Assembly: GCA_963771505.1 (NCBI GenBank)
Contig: CAVYTO010000001.1
Location: 558,001-622,000 of the forward strand
DNA from: JAJPHW01 sp963771505
Lineage (GTDB): Bacteria > Acidobacteriota > Terriglobia > Terriglobales > Acidobacteriaceae
Length of the DNA stretch: 64,000 bases
Direction of reading: 5' to 3'
In this document: positions 7,441-15,734 of the stretch, piece by piece
Numbering within the stretch: position 1 is the first letter of the stretch
How the letters are laid out: each line of letters starts with the position of its first letter
Made by a program: the position numbers and the translations under genes
Notes under the pieces: generated by a model
The model's database searches: none
Told to the model about the DNA's origin: nothing
The model's input: only the letters and a program-made list of their open reading frames with translations

Positions 7441-10400
7441 GTGGCTCAAAACAGAGTTGTTTCAATCGTCCTGAGTTCTGTTCTGGTTGCGTCGATTTTC
7501 TCGCTAACCTCGTCGGCGGAAATTCCTACTCTTCATCCGCAAAACCCGCCATCGGTTGTGTTCGAAAAAAATGCCGGCCAGAGCGCCTCATCTGCTAATT
7601 TTCTTGCCCGTGGACCACAATATGATGTTTTGATTGAACCAGGCCGCATTGTCTTCGACCAAAAAAGTGCCGACGTGAAGCGTCCAGAAGTCGCGCTGGT
7701 TTTCGATTCGTCAAGTCTCGGAGAGATCGCCGGCGAAGACTTGCAGTCCGGACTTGTGAACTACTACATCGGCGCTGATGCCAGGCAGTGGCACGCGGGC
7801 GTGCCGACATACGGACGCATACGTTTTAAAAATCTTTATCCTGGAATCGATCTCGTCTTTTATGCGGCCAGCGCAGTGCTCGAGTTCGACTTCATCGCGC
7901 AGCCGAACGCCGATCTTAAACAGATTAGATTTCACGTGGAAGGCGCGCCATCTTTTAGCGATGGCGGCGACATTTTTATAGCAGCGTCCGCCAGCCCAAT
8001 TCGCATAATCCAACCCGGCGCGTATCAGTCGATTGAAGGCCAAAAGCGGGAAGTTTCATCGAACTACATCGCCGACAATGGCGAGTGGACAATCGGATTC
8101 GGCAAATATGACCCGCGCCGAGAGGTGGTTGTCGACCCGTCGGTGGTCTATCAAGGCTATCTGCCAAACCCAAGCATGAGTCAAAATTCAAGAGGTATCG
8201 TCGCGCTTTCAGCCGATCAAAACGGAAATGCTTACGTGGCCAGCAATACGGCGCCGTCGAATCTCGTTTCGGGGCCATGCGTATTGACCAAGCTTGGGGC
8301 CACCGGCAGCTTGATTTACCAGACCCTTTACGGGCCTCAGAGTAATGGATTCGGTGAAGGTTGTTTCGGCATAGCCAGCGACTCCAACGGCAATGCCTAC
8401 GTGACGGGTTCGTTCTCAAGCGGCCTCGCGACCACCAGCGGGGTAGTGCAACCAAACGATGCTGGTGGTTCGGACGCCTTCGTGGCAAAATTCGGCACGA
8501 CGGGCCAGTTGATTTATGGAACATACATCGGGGGCAGCAACCTGGATACGGCGAGCGGGATTGCTGTTGACGCCAACGGGAATGCATACATCACCGGGAG
8601 CACATCCTCGAACGACTTCCCCCTGCAGAATGCTTATCAGTCAACTTTAAAGGGGAGCACCGACGCGTTTGTTTCGAAGGTCAACCCATCCGCCTCGGCA
8701 TTGGTTTACTCAACTTATCTGGCCGGAAGCGCGGGGAGTTTCGGACACGCGGTAGCCATCGATTCGGCAGACGATGCATATGTCTCGGGCTCGACGAACT
8801 CCACTGATTTTCCGACCGTCAACCCTCTACAGACCTCATGCAATAGCCCGTGCAACAGCGGCTATCTGACGAAATTCGACCCATCAGGCACGGCGCTGGT
8901 GTATTCGACTTACCTCAACGTGCAGGGGAACTTTACAGGGTCGATCGGATCTCTATCGGTTGACCCCAGCGGGGATGCATTCATCAGCGGCGAGTTGGCG
9001 AATGGCAACGGAGTTGTGTTACTGGGCATTAACCCCACGGGGTCGGCGGTAAACTTCACGCAGACGCTCCAACCCGGAGTTGCATCCCCCTACGGAGCCC
9101 CACCCGTGGCCCTTGACGCCGGCCTCAACGTCTACACAGCGCTCGGAACAAACCAGGGTGCGACGCTGTACTCGTTTACAAACTCGGGCACGATGATTTA
9201 CTCGTTTCCGGTGGAGTACTACCCAAGTGAAATTGCTGGCGCGGAATCCGGAAACGCTTACTTGGCGGGTGAAAGCGGAGCCTCTTACTATGCAGTCAAC
9301 CTATTCGAACCGGCGCAACTTTCGACAATCACCAAGATCAGCGCGCAGAGTGCTGCGTCGGCCGGATTTCTTCCCGCCTCGATTGCTTTTGGTTATCAAG
9401 AGTTGGGGACAACCAGCGCAGCGCAGACCCTGACAATTCAGGATCTCGGGGACCAAACGCTCGATTTGAATAGCATTGTGGTTAGCACGCCGTTTACACT
9501 GAGCGGGTCCACTTGCGCGACAACTCTCGCTCCTAACGCGAACTGCGCCCTTTCGCTCACGTTCACTCCCCAGAGCACTAATCCGGCGACGGGCACGGGC
9601 ACGGTCACAGATAACTCCTTGGGCAGTCCGCATGTGATTGCCCTGACCGGCCAGGGGTCGGCGGCAGGGGTGACTCTCTCACCCGCAAATCTGAGTTTTC
9701 CCGGCACACCGGTTGGGCAAAGTAGCCCGACTCAAGCAGTGACGCTCACGAATTCGGGCCAAGCTCCGCTCACAATTTCGCGGATCGACATCTCCGGCGA
9801 CTTCAGCGAAACCAATAATTGCGCCGGGACCGTCAACGCGGGCCAAAGTTGTACGATCTCGGTGACCTTCACGCCCACAGTGATAGGAACCCGAACCGGC
9901 AATGTGACCATTACTGACGACGCTTCTGGCAGTCCGCAAACCATTGGCTTGGCGGGAACGGGTGGAGGTGGCAACGGCATCGGGATTGGAATTGCAGCTG
10001 GAGGTTCCTCATCAGCTACGGTTCCGGCGGGGAGCACGGCCATGTATCAGCTTGCGGCGGGAGGTCAGGGATTCAGCGGAACAGCAACTCTAGCCTGCTC
10101 CGGCGCTCCGCAGGGAGCCACCTGCTCCGTGCCGTCCGGCGAGAATCTAAGTGCCGCTACGCCCACCATGTTCAACGTAACTGTGACAACGACGTCGCGT
10201 ACCTCGGCGATGTTACAAATCCTGAGGTTCGACAAGATTGGGATTTGGGCGACGTTCCTGCTTGGCATTATGGTTATTCCGGCGGCAGGTCGGCGCCGGA
10301 AGACGCGATCGAGGCCTGGGCTCATGTCGGTGGCGTTGGCGTTATCGCTGGGAATCAGTTCTTGCGGGGGCGGCGGGAGTTCGTCAGGAATTGGTGGCAC

Positions 10401-10485
10401 GCCAGCCGGAACCTACAATTTGACAGTGACGGCCACGTCTGGTTCCCAGAGCTCGTCGGTCATGCTGACTTTGACGGTTCAATAG
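7441..10485 (+). CDS. Giant secreted SBBP-repeat / choice-of-anchor D beta protein
   Basis: From the GTG at 7441 (AGGGAGG just upstream) this is 1014 residues. A signal peptide (VSIVLSSVLVASIFSLTSSA) leads into a domain opening PSVVFEKNAGQ (about 38-235), then about six SBBP propeller-type repeats (237-620; recurring units such as GNAYVTGS and SGIAVDANGNAYITGST), then two Ig-like ASPM/Hydin choice-of-anchor domains (about 637-735 and 742-838, with LTFTPQS and VTFTPT). The C-terminal part holds a hydrophobic segment with GRRRK after it (about 934-955) and a second one ending LGISSCGGGG before a final beta domain. Large exported adhesin-like or surface proteins of this kind are frequent in Acidobacteria; the ligand is unknown. 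Confidence 0.83.
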   Translation: MAQNRVVSIVLSSVLVASIFSLTSSAEIPTLHPQNPPSVVFEKNAGQSASSANFLARGPQYDVLIEPGRIVFDQKSADVKRPEVALVFDSSSLGEIAGEDLQSGLVNYYIGADARQWHAGVPTYGRIRFKNLYPGIDLVFYAASAVLEFDFIAQPNADLKQIRFHVEGAPSFSDGGDIFIAASASPIRIIQPGAYQSIEGQKREVSSNYIADNGEWTIGFGKYDPRREVVVDPSVVYQGYLPNPSMSQNSRGIVALSADQNGNAYVASNTAPSNLVSGPCVLTKLGATGSLIYQTLYGPQSNGFGEGCFGIASDSNGNAYVTGSFSSGLATTSGVVQPNDAGGSDAFVAKFGTTGQLIYGTYIGGSNLDTASGIAVDANGNAYITGSTSSNDFPLQNAYQSTLKGSTDAFVSKVNPSASALVYSTYLAGSAGSFGHAVAIDSADDAYVSGSTNSTDFPTVNPLQTSCNSPCNSGYLTKFDPSGTALVYSTYLNVQGNFTGSIGSLSVDPSGDAFISGELANGNGVVLLGINPTGSAVNFTQTLQPGVASPYGAPPVALDAGLNVYTALGTNQGATLYSFTNSGTMIYSFPVEYYPSEIAGAESGNAYLAGESGASYYAVNLFEPAQLSTITKISAQSAASAGFLPASIAFGYQELGTTSAAQTLTIQDLGDQTLDLNSIVVSTPFTLSGSTCATTLAPNANCALSLTFTPQSTNPATGTGTVTDNSLGSPHVIALTGQGSAAGVTLSPANLSFPGTPVGQSSPTQAVTLTNSGQAPLTISRIDISGDFSETNNCAGTVNAGQSCTISVTFTPTVIGTRTGNVTITDDASGSPQTIGLAGTGGGGNGIGIGIAAGGSSSATVPAGSTAMYQLAAGGQGFSGTATLACSGAPQGATCSVPSGENLSAATPTMFNVTVTTTSRTSAMLQILRFDKIGIWATFLLGIMVIPAAGRRRKTRSRPGLMSVALALSLGISSCGGGGSSSGIGGTPAGTYNLTVTATSGSQSSSVMLTLTVQ

Positions 10486-10501
10486 GATGTGAGCGAGCCG
10501 A

Positions 10502-11290
10502 TTATTTCACCGTCTTGCAGGCGTTCCATTGTAACCACATGTCAGCGCCATCCGGCGTGATTGCCAAAACATCGACATCGTGGCTGACGCTGGCGTCTAA
10601 GTCGGCTGTCGATTGGATCAGGAACTGCGTGTAGCGCCAATCGAAATCGGCTCGCATCACGGACGCTTGCAGTTGCCGCCATTTCGCGTCGTAGTTCTGC
10701 GCGCGCTCGGAATTGTCTTCAAATAATTCCTGAGTAATGGGATGGCTGCAATAGGCCTGCTGTTTCAGCGGCGTCACCGTGCGCGATGCTACGAGCGGCG
10801 GCTTGGCGCTCGGTTCGAACGAGATGGTCTCGGTGAACGCGTAGGCTTCTCCGTTTGCGTCGAACCCAGCGAAAGAACCTCTCTCTAAAACTGCGTTCGC
10901 TTTCGCCAGGCTTTTGAGGCGGAGCTTGTCGATTTTCGTGAAGAGTTCAGTTTGCCGCTTTGCCCACTCCGCGGCCATGGCATCTAGATCTTTCGGATTG
11001 TGCGAGTAGGCTAGCTTTGCGTCTTCTTGCGCGTTGCCGTGTTTAGGCGCGCCGCCGCCAGCCGCTTTCGAAGCCGTTGTCCCGGAAGCGGCGAATGCGT
11101 ATTTGCCAAGGACGAGAATGTCGCAATTTTTCTCGGTGTGTCCCTTGCTGTCCGCAGCGACGATGATGCGGTGGTCTCCGTAAGCGGCAACGTAGCTGGC
11201 CGATTGAGCAATTGAGACCTGCCCAAAAAAGGCTATCGCGGCAGGAACTGAAATGAGCGTTCGGACAGTGATGTATCTGCGAAAGCTCAT
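10502..11290 (-). CDS. Secreted protein resembling the Ntn-hydrolase (proteasome) fold
   Basis: The ATG at 11290 gives 262 residues with a signal peptide (about 1-26). Directly after it comes SYVAAYGDHRIIVAADSKGH, which has the look of the first two strands of proteasome-type Ntn hydrolases, and then DILVLGKYAFAASG. Spacing puts a Ser or Ala where proteasome beta subunits have Thr1, and Lys33 is not conserved, so activity is doubtful. The rest, with a helical part (about 65-125) and a WRYTQFLIQST segment, is not familiar. It is divergent from queDEC and convergent with the SBBP gene. The resemblance is by eye only. Confidence 0.55.
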   Translation of the reverse strand: MSFRRYITVRTLISVPAAIAFFGQVSIAQSASYVAAYGDHRIIVAADSKGHTEKNCDILVLGKYAFAASGTTASKAAGGGAPKHGNAQEDAKLAYSHNPKDLDAMAAEWAKRQTELFTKIDKLRLKSLAKANAVLERGSFAGFDANGEAYAFTETISFEPSAKPPLVASRTVTPLKQQAYCSHPITQELFEDNSERAQNYDAKWRQLQASVMRADFDWRYTQFLIQSTADLDASVSHDVDVLAITPDGADMWLQWNACKTVK

Positions 11291-11402
11291 GGGGTCGAGC
11301 GGCCGCAACCTCCGGCGTTGCGGGAAGTTTATCACGAAGCCCGAATGCAGGCGCACCATCGCTAGGGCGAGATAAGATAGAAGATGGGAAGATCGAGGTT
11401 CC

Positions 11403-11780
11403 ATGTACGAAGTTACGGTTGACGACACTTTTGCCGCAGGCCATTACCTGCGCAACTATAAGGGTAAGTGCGAGAATCCGCACGGGCACAATTACAAGGT
11501 GCGGGTTACGCTCGCAGGCGCGGACCTGGACAAAGCCGGACTGCTGCTCGACTTCAAAGACCTGCGCGAAGTCATGAAGCACGTTATTGACAGGCTTGAC
11601 CACCAGATGATCAACGACGTCGCGCCCTTCACCGAAATTAATCCGTCCGCCGAAAACCTGGCGCGGTATTTTTACGACCAAACCAACGAACGGCTGCGCG
11701 CGGTCACCGCCGGTCGCGTCCACGTCAAAGACGTGACCATTTTTGAGACCGAGACAACGACGGCGAAATACAGCCAGTAG
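11403..11780 (+). CDS. queD: 6-carboxy-5,6,7,8-tetrahydropterin synthase
   Basis: A 125-residue member of the 6-pyruvoyl-tetrahydropterin synthase family. It converts dihydroneopterin triphosphate to 6-carboxytetrahydropterin, the first dedicated step to preQ0 and queuosine. Zinc-binding histidines H14, H27 and H29 (AAGHYLRN; PHGHNY) and the active-site C23 are present, with the second catalytic part in DRLDHQMIND. First gene of queD-queE-queC; queE follows after 15 bases. Confidence 0.95.
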   Translation: MYEVTVDDTFAAGHYLRNYKGKCENPHGHNYKVRVTLAGADLDKAGLLLDFKDLREVMKHVIDRLDHQMINDVAPFTEINPSAENLARYFYDQTNERLRAVTAGRVHVKDVTIFETETTTAKYSQ

Positions 11781-11795
11781 CTTCCTCAGCGAATC

Positions 11796-12479
11796 GTGCA
11801 GATCACCGAAATCTACAAATCGATTCAAGGCGAATCCACTTACGCTGGAGTTCCCTGCGTCTTCGTGCGCCTCACTGCCTGCAATCTGCGCTGTTCCTGG
11901 TGCGACAGTGAATACACTTTCACCGGAGGACGCCGCATGGAACTGGAAGCGGTCCTGGCGGAGGTCGAACGGCTGAGTCCGGATGGCGGATTGGTCGAGA
12001 TCACCGGTGGAGAACCTATGCTTCAGGAGCGCGAGGTTGTGCCTCTCATGCGGCGATTGAGCGATTCTGGATTCACCGTGTTGCTGGAGACAAGCGGGGA
12101 GCGCCTGCTCACGAATGTTCCGAAAGATGTTGTCAAGATCGTCGACGTGAAATGTCCTGGTTCGGGTGAAGGCGGCACGTTTCGGGAGCAGAATCTCGAC
12201 ACGCTGACTTCCCGAGACGAAGTAAAGTTCGTTCTCAGCAACCGCGAGGATTACGAATTCGCGCGGGATTTTATGAGCGCCCACAATCTTTCGCAGCTCG
12301 TGGCGGCGGTTCTTTTCTCGCCGGCCTTTCGCAAGGGAGCAACTGGCGGTCGCGACGCGAGCCACTGCCTGCTTGATCCTCGGGAACTCTCAGAGTGGAT
12401 GCTGGCAGACCGGGTACCCGCCCGCCTCAACCTCCAGATTCATAAATTCATCTGGGATCCGGCCCTCAAAGGCGTCTAG
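11796..12479 (+). CDS. queE: 7-carboxy-7-deazaguanine synthase (radical SAM)
   Basis: A 227-residue radical SAM enzyme that contracts 6-carboxytetrahydropterin to 7-carboxy-7-deazaguanine. The iron-sulfur cysteines are in the CX3CX2C arrangement C29, C33, C36 (ACNLRCSWCDSEYTF), and the SAM-binding TGGEPMLQ motif follows near residue 70. The N-terminal EIYKSIQGESTYAGVP is the usual QueE opening. The start is a GTG. Second gene of the preQ0 operon. Confidence 0.95.
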   Translation: MQITEIYKSIQGESTYAGVPCVFVRLTACNLRCSWCDSEYTFTGGRRMELEAVLAEVERLSPDGGLVEITGGEPMLQEREVVPLMRRLSDSGFTVLLETSGERLLTNVPKDVVKIVDVKCPGSGEGGTFREQNLDTLTSRDEVKFVLSNREDYEFARDFMSAHNLSQLVAAVLFSPAFRKGATGGRDASHCLLDPRELSEWMLADRVPARLNLQIHKFIWDPALKGV

Positions 12480-12482
12480 CTT

Positions 12483-13175
12483 TTGGCTGAATCTGCAAAA
12501 ACCGATGCGATCATCTTGCTTAGTGGAGGCATGGATTCATGCGTCTGCGCCGCGCTGGCCGTGCGCGACCATGCTCGCGCGGCTGCGGTTCACGTCAGCT
12601 ATGGGCAGCGCACTGAAAGACGAGAGCGCGCGGCTTTTATTCAGATATGCGATCGGCTGGGAATTTCGCAGCGCTTGATGGTGAAGAATGGAGCATTGAG
12701 CGCCATCGGCGGCTCTGCCTTAACCGATTCTTCGATCGCGGTACCAGAAATTGGCGAGAGCGGCCAGCCAACTGGCGGCATCCAAGTTCCGGTCACTTAT
12801 GTGCCCTTCCGCAACGCGCATTTTCTTTCGGTCGCAGTGAGTTGGGCGGAGGTGATCGGTGCTGGAGTTGTCTTTATCGGCGCGGTAGAGCCGGACAGTT
12901 CTGGCTATCCGGACTGCCGTCCGGCTTACTATCGGGCATTCAATGAAGTTGTGCGGCAAGGTACAAAAGAAGGTCGGATCGAAGTGTTGACGCCCTTGAT
13001 CGCATTGCGGAAGGCTGAGATTGTGCGGCTCGGCCTTGAATTGAACGCGCCGTTCGATTTAACGTGGTCATGCTACCAGCGCGAAGATCGCGCTTGCGGA
13101 GTGTGCGATAGTTGCCGGATGCGTCTTCAGGCTTTTGCCGACGCGGGTGCGGTAGACCCAATTCCTTACTGTTAG
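12483..13175 (+). CDS. queC: 7-cyano-7-deazaguanine synthase
   Basis: A 230-residue ATP-dependent PP-loop ligase converting 7-carboxy-7-deazaguanine to preQ0. The PP-loop SGGMDS is at residues 14-19 and the four-Cys zinc site near the C-terminus (about 196-212: SCYQREDRACGVCDSC). It starts at a TTG three bases after the queE stop, so translation is probably coupled. No queF or tgt is in the window, so from this DNA alone preQ0 is the last product; the end product could be queuosine or a 7-deazaguanine DNA modification. Confidence 0.94.
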   Translation: MAESAKTDAIILLSGGMDSCVCAALAVRDHARAAAVHVSYGQRTERRERAAFIQICDRLGISQRLMVKNGALSAIGGSALTDSSIAVPEIGESGQPTGGIQVPVTYVPFRNAHFLSVAVSWAEVIGAGVVFIGAVEPDSSGYPDCRPAYYRAFNEVVRQGTKEGRIEVLTPLIALRKAEIVRLGLELNAPFDLTWSCYQREDRACGVCDSCRMRLQAFADAGAVDPIPYC

Positions 13176-13249
13176 GGATTCCAGCGAAGATTCTGAAGCT
13201 CGCACGCTCGCCGATTTATAATTTCGGGTTCCTAACGGAGGGAAGAAAG

Positions 13250-14389
13250 ATGACACAAAGACTGAGAATTGCGGCAATCGCTGCGTTTTGCCTTGCGGTG
13301 TGCCTGCCTGCGCTGTTCGCCCAAGCCACGGGAACTGTAAAGGGCGTGTGCAAAGACGCTACTGGCAAGCCAATTGCCGGCGCAAGCGTTAGCTGGTCAA
13401 ACCAGAACACCGGTCGAAAGTATTACCTCAAGACAAACAACAAGGGCGAATATTTTTCGCTGGGCATCGATCCGGGAAAATACAACGTCTCGCTCACGCA
13501 AGGCGGCAACGAGATTTTCCATTTCGAGAACTTTCAGGTGGGACTTGAAGAAGTGACCCTCGACTTCGACATGCAGAAGGAGCAAGCCAAGCAAGCCCAG
13601 GGAGCAGGCCTTTCGCCGGAAGAGCTGAAAAAGCGGCAGGATGAACTCGCCAAAGCGCAAAAGGAAAATACAACGGTTAAGGCGTTGAACGAAAAGCTGG
13701 CGGCCGCCAAGACGGCATCCGATGCGGGTGACTTCGACACCGCCATTGCCCAACTGAATGAAGCCACGCAAATGGATCCGAATCGCGATCTGGTGTGGTT
13801 CAAGCTCGGAGAAGCGCAACGCAACTCTGCGATGAAGCAGACCGATAAAGACGAGAAAACGAAGAGACTGACGGAAGCGGCCAACGATTACCAGAAAGCT
13901 GTGGACTTGAAGCAAAAATCGTTTGACGCCAGCGCAAAGAAGCCGGAAGACGCCAAGCAACTGGGAGCCTATTACAACAATCTTGGGGACGCTTACTCCA
14001 AAGCTGGCAAGATTGACGATGCAGTGAAGACCTACGCTCAGGCCGCACAGGTCAATCCGGAAGGCTCCGCCGGTTACTACTACAACATGGGGGCGGTCCT
14101 CACCAACGCCGGGAAAATTGACGACGCAATTGCGGCATTCGACAAAGCCATCGCTGCCGACCCAGCCAAGCCCGATCCTTACTATCAAAAAGGCGTGAAT
14201 CTAGTTGGAAAGGCGAAAACCGATGCCAGCGGCAAGGTGACTCCAGCTCCCGGAACGGCAGAGGCGTTCAATAAATATCTCGAACTGGCACCGGATGGCC
14301 CCTACGCCGAGCCGGCCAAGAGCATGCTGCAATACATTGGCAGCACTGTTGAAACCAGCTTCGGAAAGAAAAAACCGGCCAAAAAGTAG
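13250..14389 (+). CDS. Exported TPR protein with carboxypeptidase-regulatory-like N-terminal domain
   Basis: The ATG at 13250, with GGAGGGAAG upstream, gives 379 residues: signal peptide (1-25), a beta-sandwich carboxypeptidase-regulatory-like domain (about 27-100; GTVKGVCKDATGKPIAGASV), a charged helical linker (110-160), then TPR repeats up to about 340 (for example NNLGDAYSKAGKIDDAVKTY and YNMGAVLTNAGKIDDAIAAF). The C-terminus is lysine-rich. TPR proteins act as scaffolds, here in the periplasm or at the outer membrane. The sequence TATAAT (13217-13222) could be the -10 box. A strong terminator follows. Confidence 0.83.
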   Translation: MTQRLRIAAIAAFCLAVCLPALFAQATGTVKGVCKDATGKPIAGASVSWSNQNTGRKYYLKTNNKGEYFSLGIDPGKYNVSLTQGGNEIFHFENFQVGLEEVTLDFDMQKEQAKQAQGAGLSPEELKKRQDELAKAQKENTTVKALNEKLAAAKTASDAGDFDTAIAQLNEATQMDPNRDLVWFKLGEAQRNSAMKQTDKDEKTKRLTEAANDYQKAVDLKQKSFDASAKKPEDAKQLGAYYNNLGDAYSKAGKIDDAVKTYAQAAQVNPEGSAGYYYNMGAVLTNAGKIDDAIAAFDKAIAADPAKPDPYYQKGVNLVGKAKTDASGKVTPAPGTAEAFNKYLELAPDGPYAEPAKSMLQYIGSTVETSFGKKKPAKK

Positions 14390-14408
14390 CTGCCCGACTA
14401 ACCAAGCA

Positions 14409-14432
14409 GGCGGCCTTCGGGCCGCCTTTTTT
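14409..14432 (+). terminator. Rho-independent terminator after the TPR gene
   Basis: A perfect 7-bp GC stem GGCGGCC/GGCCGCC with a TTCG tetraloop (14409-14426) is followed directly by six T. It lies 20 bases after the stop codon. Confidence 0.92.
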
Positions 14433-14552
14433 CGGCCGCCAAAGCACATTCCCGCAACGGTAGTTACCAAGGTCTAAGGGAGCCCCTTTCTTTCTGGAAC
14501 CCGTTTCCAGCCTTGGATAGAGTGAGATATTGCCGCGCTGGCAATCGAAAAA

Positions 14553-15698
14553 ATGGCTTCCCCAGGCATCGCTCCAATTTCCATTTCGCTCGATCCAACA
14601 ACGGGATCGGGTTCGCTCGCGACACAATCTTTGCTGGCGGCGATGCTGCGTGCGCGCGAGGGCGTGAGCGACCTCATTTTTTCACCCGGCCGCTTACCGC
14701 AGGTGGAGGCCAACGGCGACCTGATTGCCATGCAAGCTCCCGGCCTGCGACCGCTCACGGCAGACGACACCCGGCACATTGCGTCCGATTTGATCGGCAA
14801 CAATAAGCAGGCAATCACCATGCTGCGCGAGCACGGCTCGTGCGATATTTCTTATGGCCTTCCCGGACTCGCACGTTTCCGCGTCAATGTTTTCATTCAG
14901 CGAGGCAGTTGCGCAGTGGTGATGCGCGCGATCCCAACTGGAATTCCTAGTCTGGCGCACCTGGGTCTTCCTGCTCATCTTGAGGAAATCGCAAGCCTGC
15001 AGGATGGTCTTGTTCTTGTGAGCGGCCCACGCGGGTCTGGCAAGTCATCCACGCTTGCGGCGTTGCTCGATTGCATCAATCAGCGGCAGAATTCGCACAT
15101 CATCACCATCGAGGATCCCATCGAGTTCCTGCACAATCACAAACGCTGTACCGTTCATCAACGGGAATTGCACAGCGATGCATCGAGTTTCGCGCTGGCG
15201 TTACGCTCGGCGCTGCGGCAGGCCCCGAAAGTGATCATGGTTGGGGAGCTTCGAGATCGCGACACCATCGAGATGGCCATGGAAGCCGCTGAGACCGGAC
15301 ACCTGGTTCTCTCAGGCATGAATTCAGTGGACGCGACCAAAACGGTGGAAAAATTGGTTTCAACATGGGCGCCAGCCGAGCAGACCGCAGTTCGCAGCCG
15401 ATTGGCGAAAGTGCTCAAGTACGTGGTTTCACAAAGACTCGTCCCGAAGAAAGCGGGTGGACGCGTGGTCGCAGCTGAAATCTTGAAGGTCACGACCCCC
15501 GCCATGGAAGCGCTGGAAAGTTACGATCACAGTGGCCAAGCGCTGCTGAAAATCATAAAGTCAGCCAATGCCGACGGCATGTGTTGCTTTGACGACGAAA
15601 TCGCGAACCTTGTCCGCAGCGGAACCGTCGATCTTGAAATCGGGATGCGGCACACCACCAATCCCGACCAGATGCGGCTTGCGGTTCAGTTTCGCTAG
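14553..15698 (+). CDS. PilT/PilU-like type II/IV secretion ATPase
   Basis: A 381-residue protein with PilT architecture: N-terminal PAS-like domain (about 20-125, VSDLIFSPGRLPQVEANGDL) and a RecA-like ATPase with Walker A SGPRGSGKSS (about 155-164), the Asp-box region HIITIEDPIEF and Walker B KVIMVGELRDRDTIEMAMEA. Retraction ATPases disassemble type IV pili. The His box, normally LHTNSA after ETGHLV, reads MNSVDA here, so its histidine is missing. No other pilus gene is nearby. It may be a PilU-like accessory or a regulatory paralogue; ATPase activity is uncertain. Confidence 0.85.
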   Translation: MASPGIAPISISLDPTTGSGSLATQSLLAAMLRAREGVSDLIFSPGRLPQVEANGDLIAMQAPGLRPLTADDTRHIASDLIGNNKQAITMLREHGSCDISYGLPGLARFRVNVFIQRGSCAVVMRAIPTGIPSLAHLGLPAHLEEIASLQDGLVLVSGPRGSGKSSTLAALLDCINQRQNSHIITIEDPIEFLHNHKRCTVHQRELHSDASSFALALRSALRQAPKVIMVGELRDRDTIEMAMEAAETGHLVLSGMNSVDATKTVEKLVSTWAPAEQTAVRSRLAKVLKYVVSQRLVPKKAGGRVVAAEILKVTTPAMEALESYDHSGQALLKIIKSANADGMCCFDDEIANLVRSGTVDLEIGMRHTTNPDQMRLAVQFR

Positions 15699-15734
15699 GC
15701 CTTTACTTCGTCCATCTCGTATCATCATTTGCGG

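Noticed and set aside
11043..12365. 440-codon minus frame over queD and queE
   Set aside because: It lies antisense to well-supported que genes and its composition is that of a complement of GC-rich coding DNA.
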